Source: Xiphydria camelus (Eukaryota; Arthropoda; Insecta; Hymenoptera; Xiphydriidae). Taken from it: a stretch of 64,000 nt of DNA. Below are positions 57,387-64,000 of the stretch, one piece after another; positions within the stretch are counted from its first letter, which is position 1, and each line of letters starts with the position of its first letter. The position numbers and the translations under genes were made by a program. The stretch lies in contig OY783197.1 in NCBI GenBank assembly GCA_963678675.1, forward strand, positions 3,382,400 through 3,446,399, given 5' to 3'. A model generated the notes under the pieces. It saw only the letters and a program-made list of their open reading frames with translations, was not told where the DNA came from and made no database searches.

Positions 57387-57575
57387 TTGCCAAAGTGGTG
57401 ACTCGGACGTGATACAGCGAAAGCCCATCATCCTGCAGTTTCAATGCCTTCGACTTCCGGAAAGGAAATCCTATGGTTGTCATAACCATGGATTTTCCTT
57501 TCCGGAAGTCGAAGGCGTTGAATACTGCAGGATGATGGGTCTTCGCTGTATCACGGCGGGGTCACTACTTTGGCA
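57387..57575. repeat. Near-perfect palindrome, ~92-bp arms, almost no loop
   Basis: The arms meet at ATGGTTGTCATAACCAT and extend through CTTCCGGAAAGGAAATCC, CATCATCCTGCAG and TTGCCAAAGTGGTGAC with their mirrors on the right. No coding content. Confidence 0.9.
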
Positions 57576-57699
57576 ATTACTGTTCGTGCGCAAAACGCTC
57601 GCTGGATAATAGAATTACGTTTTACCCCCAGTGCGGTAAATCGGGGATGTGACTTCGTAGAGGCAGAAATGAGACCTAACAGAGCAGTTGCGACCTTAT

Positions 57700-59500
57700 G
57701 TACATACACCGCTATATTTCGAATTCTAAGTCGGCTTTTACAATAGTCGTAAATCAATAATCTTAGTCATTTACGAAACTCTTTGGAGCGGGCTAAAGTA
57801 CCGACATCGCTCGGAAAACAGGCGAGCGCGTGAACGAGAAACTATCCACATTCACGCTTCTTGGGTGTTTTCGGGGCTTCTCGGTGTGAGTCTGGATGCG
57901 TCTTTAATCGGCTTTTACAATAGTCATAAGTTAGTAATCATAGAGTCATCTTTATAGTCAGGATGACGCAAGTCATACAAAAAACTGCACTGCCGCACAA
58001 GATCAATCAATTTTTCATTGTTTTCCTCTCTTTCACCACTCATTTTGCCTCTGTCCATACGCGACTTCTGTGAAAATGTACAACACTAGTTCGCTGTCCG
58101 CCGCGGCAGGCCGCCTTCTGTTTGACTAGGATAATGCAACATTACTCGCTACAAATTTCGTCGCCACGACGGCCAAAAGCATCGACGCGCCTAGGTGGAG
58201 CCAAACCTGCAGCGCGAATACGAGAGTCGTATCCCTTCGTACGAGAGTCGTACAGTCGGTACGATATTTGCTGAGCCAGAATTCCTAAAAGACTGCCCTT
58301 TATGAGTGTATCGTCCTGTACATTTTCAGTTTAATTTCTTATTAAAAGAAAGGGAAGGAATTTAAAGGTACGAAAATTTCGTAAAGTGTCAGACCGTAGT
58401 GTTCCGATAATATCGCTTAATCGTTTCTGGGAATTTTTGATCAAAAAATATCGCACCGACTGCACAATCGACAATCTCACTGTTCCCCGTAGCGGCGATA
58501 CGACCACGACGCGTCTCAATACTGTCGTTGACCGGGCTCAGTTCGACTTGTGTGGCGTTCAACAGCTCGAAAATGAGATCGAACAATTTCTTCTCGACGC
58601 CGACCTTTCTGCCGTCGGTGATTCTCCGTAAAGAACGGCACCGGAGAGACGATCGCCTTCACCTCGCACCGGTTCAAGTTCGTTATTCTAGGAAAGGTCC
58701 TTCTTTGGCTCTCCTCTGCGGCGCAATCCGCGGCGCGATGGAAGTAGACGAAATGTCGGAGAATCCGAAGATCTTCGCGAAGATCTTCACCGTTGAGGAT
58801 TGCCAGAACGGTACCGTCGAGGCGTGAGAACCACATGAACCGGCACGGAAATGTACGCGTACCCGATCAGCTTCATAACTGGTCTGGGGCGGGGTTCGCG
58901 TGACTCGATCCCAACGTCACTGATTTTATCTAATACGCGCGACGAAGAAAATTACGCGGTGCATAATTCCATTTTCCTCCACTTTTACGCGAAAGAAAAA
59001 GTATAAATTGTCCCTCGCGCTCGCGCGCGGGGCGTCGCTACGAAGAATCGTAAACTGTTCACGGAAGTCGCGACGATGGGGGTGGGGCTGGGAGCGATCG
59101 AGGTACGAAAGGAACAGAGCGAGAAGGTCAGAAGTGGTGGAGAATCGGTTCTTCAGATGCAGAAATATCGTTCACGGTATACGAGTAATGCGACAAATTT
59201 TCCATCCGCAGACGCTGATTACTAATTACTACAGCTGGTGCACTTACTCGTCCTCGTTAAGCAGGGTACGGCAAAGCCGAGCACGGTAGGATGGAATGAA
59301 CAATCGTTATTGTCCAACATTCGCAATAAATAGTAACAGGTTTGGAGAATCGACTCCACGACCGACTCTAAGATTATTCGGACGATTAGAGGGAAAAAGG
59401 TGTCCGCGACGACGTGGCTAATCATAACGAGCCGATCTCTCGCCCGGCCCAATTATCCAGGTAATATACCCCTCTTACGCGCTTCCGGTTCCTCGTTATC
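57700..59500. other. Unassigned region upstream of the kinase gene
   Basis: Holds a direct repeat (TCGGCTTTTACAATAGTC at 57732 and 57909), GC-richer patches at 58460-58850 and 58990-59110 with open frames on both strands, and AT-rich spacers. None of the frames matches a family I recognise, and no splice-consistent gene could be built. It may contain a degraded gene. Confidence 0.3.
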
Positions 59501-59528
59501 GAAGCGATTACCTGATAGCTCGCCCCAA

Positions 59529-59725
59529 ATTTGCATATTTGTAACCAATATTTCCAAGGGCGGGTAATGGGATACCGGGGCGGGTCCTTCATCGGCCAAT
59601 CGGGCGACATCGATTTCGTCGAGGGGCCGATCGCCAATCCAGAATTGGCTAATAGATTTCACGTGACCCCTTCCTCACCCTCCGAGATCGCATAAAAGAC
59701 GGATCATTTTGGCAATCGTCACATT
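59529..59725 (+). promoter_or_regulatory. Promoter-like block upstream of the aPKC-like kinase
   Basis: In order on the plus strand: octamer ATTTGCAT (59529-59536), CCAAT boxes at 59545-59549, 59596-59600 and 59634-59638, an ATTGG at 59644-59648, an E-box CACGTG (59660-59665), a TATA-like ATAAAAG (59692-59698) and an initiator-like TCACATT about 25 bp later (near 59719). Spacing between TATA and initiator is right for RNA polymerase II. The predicted leader to the ATG at 59993 is about 270 nt and includes a (GTGA)8 repeat. Confidence 0.55.
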
Positions 59726-59832
59726 TCGAAGTTTGCTGTAAACTGAGAATTACCGTCGAAATCATTGTGAGTAGACATCGCTTCGAGCTGATCCCTCGTA
59801 CCTATTATCATTGACGTGTACTGGCTTTCATC

Positions 59833-59864
59833 GTGAGTGAGTGAGTGAGTGAGTGAGTGAGTGA
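59833..59864. repeat. (GTGA)8 microsatellite
   Basis: Eight perfect GTGA units, in the predicted 5' leader of the kinase gene. Confidence 0.95.
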
Positions 59865-59992
59865 CGAATTTCAACGACGCTTCAGCGTAATCACCGCAAG
59901 AGATTTTTGCCGAAGATCGCGATTTCGCTCAAATCGAATCGTTTGCTCTCGCGTCGGGTTAAATCGTTTGAATCGTGCAGTTCGAATTCAGC

Positions 59993-61750
59993 ATGTCCTG
60001 CTCCAGCAAACTGACGACGCGGCCGCGTAGTTCGCAGGTGACCTTTCGAGGAAACGGTCACATCATCCGCGACACCGAACATCGCCATTGCGGGAAATGC
60101 CGCTGCGTTGTCTGCCATGTCAAGCTCAGCGGCGCCTTTCGGCAGACAGGGTACTCCTGCGCCAAGTGCAAGACGACGCTGCACCGAGATTGCTTCCATC
60201 CGTATTCGAAACGATGTACGGGTCATCGCGCGGACGAGCGATCGACGGAGACGGCTGCGATCTCGGCCTTGACGTGCATCGCGGATAATCTCATGCCCGC
60301 CGTCGAGAAGCCGTCCGGCGGAGCGCCGGAAGCCGCGGTCGGGCGCGTCCCCAACTACTCGACGGCGTCCGGCGAATGCAACAGCGCCGTCCGCAGCACG
60401 ATCATCGTCGCGGCCGACCGCTCGACGAGCGTGACGGATCGTCCTGTACCCGTCGCGCTTGTGATCGCGCACGGGGGACCGTTCGATAAGGCGGAAGAAG
60501 ACCCGGTGGGCGACACCGTCATCGTTATGGCCAGCTCCGTCGGAAACGTCGGTGAGGTCGCACTTGGTGGTGCTCCCGAAGAACCGCCCGTGGAAGTCCT
60601 TCCGGATAACGACCGACACACGTACGTCCAGGACGACTCGATGAGCGTTCCCCAGGATTCGTGGGAAGGGGCGGTTTCGATCCGCCGCGAGAAGATCAGT
60701 TACGACCTGGAGGACTTCGACTTGATCGAGGAAGTGGGTCGCGGCTCATACGGCAAGGTCGTCACCGCCGTACTAAAGGGTACCAACGACATCTACGCCC
60801 TGAAGGCACTGGAGAAGTGCATGATAAAACCGCCGCTGGGCCCGCGCCGAGTCTACACGGAGCAGCGAGTGTTCATACGCTGCACCGGACATCCCTTCCT
60901 CGTCGGGCTGCTCGCTTGTATGCAGACCAGGACGCACCTGATATTCGTCACGGAGTTCGCGTGCGGTGGCGATCTCTGGCATCGCGTCAATGAAATGGGA
61001 CGCTTACCCGTGGAGCACGTGAGATTTTACGCCGCGGAGATCGCCCTCGCGTTGGGCTACCTCCACGCGTTCGGCATCATCCATCGCGATCTCAAGCCGG
61101 AAAATATACTACTCGATCGCGAGGGTCACGTGAAGGTGGCCGATTACGGACTCTGTCGTGACGGTCTCGGCGAAAACGAGCGTACCACCAGCTTCTGCGG
61201 CAGCGCGATCTACATGGCTCCGGAGATCGTCCTCGGCCTGCCGTACGGCCGATCCGCCGACTGGTGGTCCTACGGAATCATCATTCACGAGATGCTCCTC
61301 GGGTTTTCGCCGTTCGAATTTATTCAACGGAGACATTCCTCCTCAGATAATCCGGACGCATTCATCTACCAGGCCATCGTCGCGCCGGTCTCGATCAGCC
61401 TGCCGAACTGGATCGGATTACCCGCCGTGGCGTTGCTCGAGGGCCTTCTCTGCAAGTTGCCCAGCCATCGACTCTGCTGCACCTACGACGTGAGGGAGCT
61501 CCTCGCGCATCCGTTCTTCGAGGAGATCGACTTCGAGCAAGTCGAACGGAAAGAGGTGCCTCCGCCCGTGGTACCGCCCAGTCGCTGGAAACTGACGGAG
61601 AGGGTTATCTCTCGCAGCGACGATTCGGACGACGAGAACAGCGACGTTGCTCCGAATTTCCAGACCACCTACCCCCAGAGAACCGGTGACATCGATCAGA
61701 GCCTGTTCGTGGACTTCGATTACTTCGATGATTCGCTGCAGGCGTACTGA
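59993..61750 (+). CDS. Intronless C1-domain protein kinase, atypical-PKC-like
   Basis: 585-aa Ser/Thr kinase in a single exon. The start is the first ATG after an in-frame stop. Residues ~23-75 form a C1 zinc finger (RGNGHI, CVVC, GYSCAKC, LHRDC), resembling the aPKC C1 just after its pseudosubstrate. Residues ~76-235 are an Ala/Val/Asp-rich linker. The AGC kinase domain (~240-510) has GRGSYGKV, ATP Lys271, helix-C Glu290, HRD 364-366 and APE 409-411. DYG at 384-386 in place of DFG is an aPKC hallmark; HPFLVGL and RFYAAEIALAL also match aPKC. The tail IDQS..FVDFDY corresponds to aPKC's acidic hydrophobic motif. Differences: no PB1 domain, pseudosubstrate degenerate, activation loop SFCGS instead of TFCGT, and HRDLKPEN instead of YRDLKLDN. 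Catalysis looks possible. Lack of introns suggests a retrogene of aPKC; no poly(A) or target duplication remains. Closest relative other than aPKC would be another PKC. Confidence 0.85.
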   Translation: MSCSSKLTTRPRSSQVTFRGNGHIIRDTEHRHCGKCRCVVCHVKLSGAFRQTGYSCAKCKTTLHRDCFHPYSKRCTGHRADERSTETAAISALTCIADNLMPAVEKPSGGAPEAAVGRVPNYSTASGECNSAVRSTIIVAADRSTSVTDRPVPVALVIAHGGPFDKAEEDPVGDTVIVMASSVGNVGEVALGGAPEEPPVEVLPDNDRHTYVQDDSMSVPQDSWEGAVSIRREKISYDLEDFDLIEEVGRGSYGKVVTAVLKGTNDIYALKALEKCMIKPPLGPRRVYTEQRVFIRCTGHPFLVGLLACMQTRTHLIFVTEFACGGDLWHRVNEMGRLPVEHVRFYAAEIALALGYLHAFGIIHRDLKPENILLDREGHVKVADYGLCRDGLGENERTTSFCGSAIYMAPEIVLGLPYGRSADWWSYGIIIHEMLLGFSPFEFIQRRHSSSDNPDAFIYQAIVAPVSISLPNWIGLPAVALLEGLLCKLPSHRLCCTYDVRELLAHPFFEEIDFEQVERKEVPPPVVPPSRWKLTERVISRSDDSDDENSDVAPNFQTTYPQRTGDIDQSLFVDFDYFDDSLQAY

Positions 61751-62620
61751 TTACAACAGGGGCCACACGCTTTGCCAGACTCGAGTAAAGCTGATCCGAA
61801 AGACCACGGCTTCCGTAACGGGTGAGTTTGAACTTGTAAAAAGAGCACCCTTCGTGTACTCTGCCCCGCACCCTTCGATAGTTCTGAAATTCGATGGTAC
61901 GGGGTCGAGAGTCAACGAAGCGCCTTCTTTTGGCGAATTGGGACTCGATTTCTCCCCCTCTCCTCGATCCCTTCGTGGCATGAGTACGTGCGTTAACCCT
62001 TCTGAGGTCGCGTGATGAGAGTGGCCCCGCATTTTTTTTAATCGTCATAATTGCTTGCATGATTGCTTAACTACTTCGATTTGAACGATCGCCGGCTACG
62101 TATTCCTTGAGATGCTTCTCTTCTGCGTGGATGTGTCTATGTCGATCTCAGGTGTCTCCCCTTTTTCTTTCTTCTTTATGTTTCACTTTCTGGCTTTTCA
62201 CCTTTCTGTTTCTCTTTCGCCACCTTTGCTCTGGGAGTTGGAGGAGAGCGTCTGTTTTTGAGGGCGATTCTTACGCCCAGCCCTGAGGGGGCTTCCGGAT
62301 GTCGGCTGGTCTTACGTGTCTGCTTCCCCGGTGCCCTCTTTAGGGGAGTTTCGCTTTTGTGATCGGCGCTGCCATCATCGATGACTAACACGTGGTGTCG
62401 TTGAGGTCCTGCGGGCGCTCTCTTTGAGAACTGCAGCGGCGGTTGACTTTGACGTGACGTCCACCGATGTCGCAGGCCACAATCATTTGATTGGTGATGT
62501 AAGCGACACGCTCTCGCCCCGGGGATCTCGTTGGACGATGGCCCTTTTTCTTGAAGAGGCAGTGCCGGAGATCTCCAGCCCTTTGCGCAAGTAGAGGGAA
62601 GGGGCCGAGAAGGCAAGAAG
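61751..62620. other. Kinase 3' flank and unassigned sequence
   Basis: After the kinase stop codon no coding unit is supported. Frames on the minus strand between 62176 and 62730 are long but compositional. Confidence 0.35.
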
Positions 62621-62768
62621 GGTTTAGTGGGTATTGGGCCCCGCGACCTTGCACTTTCTCGTCGCGGGTTCACCCGAGTCCCACACACCTCCGGGTTCTG
62701 GCCAAACCTGGGGATGGTGCTTAAACGCATTTCCCCTTCTATAAAAAAAAAAAAAAAAAAAAAAAAAA
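62130..62768 (+). mobile_element. Possible retroelement 3' end with poly(A)
   Basis: A GC-rich segment ends in 26 consecutive A (about 62743-62768) after CCCCTTCTATA, as in a plus-strand retroposed copy. The 5' boundary is a guess; no target-site duplication or ORF could be confirmed. Confidence 0.35.
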
Positions 62769-62799
62769 GTAATTTCGCGAAACAGTTTAGCGTAGTGAG

Positions 62800-63000
62800 G
62801 TCCCTGCATAATACTTGGTGCGTTATCGATAATCTGTAATATCGGCGGGAGGAAACATTAATGCTTAGCGTATTTTCGACTATGACTGAATAACATTTGG
62901 TGCATTATTAATACACTATGTGTTTGAAAGAAAGAGATCGTGTAAATAATACTTGGTGGATCGTTAACAGACTGTGACTTCAAGAATTTAGAGTCCAGAC
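62800..63000. repeat. Three imperfect tandem units
   Basis: Units containing ATAATACTTGGTGCGTTATC (62809), ATAACATTTGGTGCATTATT (62891) and ATAATACTTGGTGGATCGTT (62946) recur at about 55-80 bp spacing, each followed by a variant of AATACACTGTG or ATAATCTGTAA. Confidence 0.5.
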
Positions 63001-64000
63001 GCACAGAGCGCGGTCTGGCGTTCCGCGTTCTGCGTTCTGCATTCTGTGAATGGAACGCAAGAACGCAAAATGTCTCATTTTCCATTGAACGCGGAACGCG
63101 GATACTGGAGCAAGATTCCGCATGCATCCAAACTACCTTTCACTGTAGGTCTCAATTCCTCTTGTATATTCCTCCTCCCATTTGGCACACCGTAACGAGA
63201 CTACCTCGTACGCATTACTTTGGTTACGGTTGCAGAACGGGGTAGTTTGTTCACCACGTTCGCACGTTTAAATCGACTCGGAAATATCATAGTGCACGCG
63301 GGCCACCGAGAGCAGGGACCTCCTCGTGGTGTGGCCTGGAAAATCAATAGTGTTCGATCCGAAACATTCTTGATTTACTGACGCCTGCTCATTTTGGATC
63401 GCCTTGAAAGGCGAGTAGAATCAGCCGCAGTTCCTTCTCGAGCCACTGTTTAATTCTGTAGGCTGGTTTAGCTTCGACCCCCTACGTAGTTTCCATATTC
63501 CTATCTTCTTCTCGCGAATTCTCGCGGAAGAAGGAATGGACAACTCGAATACAGGAATTGGGATCTCGGACGGAGCGTTTCCGGGGACGAGACGGCATAG
63601 GTCCTTTGATGCAGGAGGCTGATCAGTGGTTCTCCAGAGGGCCAAGCAGTATATCGGACATGGGACTGACAGGTGAAACAAATCATCAAGCAATACTGCC
63701 TCCTAATTGATCTGTAATACTTACATCCTTTTATCATCACTCTCGTTACATTCATATCACTATGATCTCACAGAATTTATGAATTATTTTCCTCAATTGA
63801 ACTCGATAGGTGAGGGTTCATCTCTATTGTATTCCTTTTATATCACTTTCTCCTTGTGGAGATTCTAACGGAATAATACTTTAAGTATTGTTGGTCAATT
63901 TTCATTTAGAGAAGTCTACGAGCGATGCTTTCGACATTATCAACGAATTCTCATTCAGAAAGATCTACGAAAGATACTTGGGGTATTATTACAATAGATT
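63001..64000. other. Unassigned terminal kilobase
   Basis: Includes repeated GCGTTCTGCGTTCTGC-like words near 63020-63110 and two related blocks at the edge (TCATTTAGAGAAGTCTACGA near 63902 and TCATTCAGAAAGATCTACGA near 63951). No gene is supported; any gene here may continue beyond the window. Confidence 0.35.

Noticed and set aside
58516..59662. Minus-strand frames that could be exons of a receptor-like gene
   Set aside because: No consistent splice phases or motifs; part of the stretch is better explained as the plus-strand promoter-like block.
59891..60619. 242-codon minus-strand frame
   Set aside because: Antisense shadow of the kinase gene's C1 and linker region.
62176..62730. Minus-strand 184-codon frame with a Cys/His pattern that hints at a zinc knuckle
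   Set aside because: The CCHC spacing is not met, frames shift, and the poly(A) indicates the opposite strand is the sense strand.

Overview
The window is animal nuclear DNA, most probably from an insect and plausibly a hymenopteran. Genes are split by short GT-AG introns of about 65-80 bp and by long introns full of transposon debris. The recovered proteins read as clear insect orthologues: fascin/singed, RhoGDI, long-form tRNase Z, DNAAF5 and PRPSAP. Exons and some upstream stretches are CpG-rich, while the rest is AT-rich and packed with short inverted-repeat (MITE-like) elements. The taxon is an inference; no marker here fixes it.

Layout. 1-2.84 kb: a second copy of the 3' flank of the fascin gene, then a decayed lipase-family pseudogene. 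3.07-9.95 kb (+): an intact six-exon ELAC2 (tRNase Z long form). 10.6-17.7 kb (-): an intact seven-exon fascin gene, convergent with ELAC2. 17.7-32 kb: no supported coding gene, but several CpG-rich blocks (20.4-20.9, 23.6-25.3, 28.3-29.8, 31.1-31.9 kb) that could hold promoters or untranslated exons, separated by nested repeats. 32.1-35.1 kb (-): intact three-exon RhoGDI. 38.0-43.5 kb (-): intact six-exon DNAAF5/HEATR2. 46.1-52.9 kb (-): intact five-coding-exon PRPP-synthetase-associated protein. 54.8-55.2 kb (+): the last two exons of a PDAP1-like gene whose 5' exons I cannot find. 60.0-61.75 kb (+): an intronless 585-aa kinase with a C1 domain and an atypical-PKC-type catalytic domain, preceded by a TATA/CCAAT/octamer/E-box promoter-like block. 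The remainder to 64 kb is repeats and unassigned sequence.

The five intact multi-exon genes were rebuilt by checking splice-site dinucleotides and reading phase at every junction; total lengths are 843 aa (ELAC2), 526 aa (fascin), 202 aa (RhoGDI), 857 aa (DNAAF5) and 355 aa (PRPSAP). They are unrelated housekeeping genes (tRNA 3' processing, actin bundling, Rho control, dynein assembly, PRPP synthesis) and do not form a pathway.

The most unusual content is (i) the intronless aPKC-like kinase with a degenerate pseudosubstrate and its own promoter-like block, (ii) a splice donor in ELAC2 that appears to be supplied by the end of a transposon, (iii) a TIR element in a PRPSAP intron that carries a retrotransposon ORF1-like gene, (iv) near-perfect palindromes with arms up to about 450 bp, one of which shows loop inversion, and (v) duplication of the fascin 3' flank.
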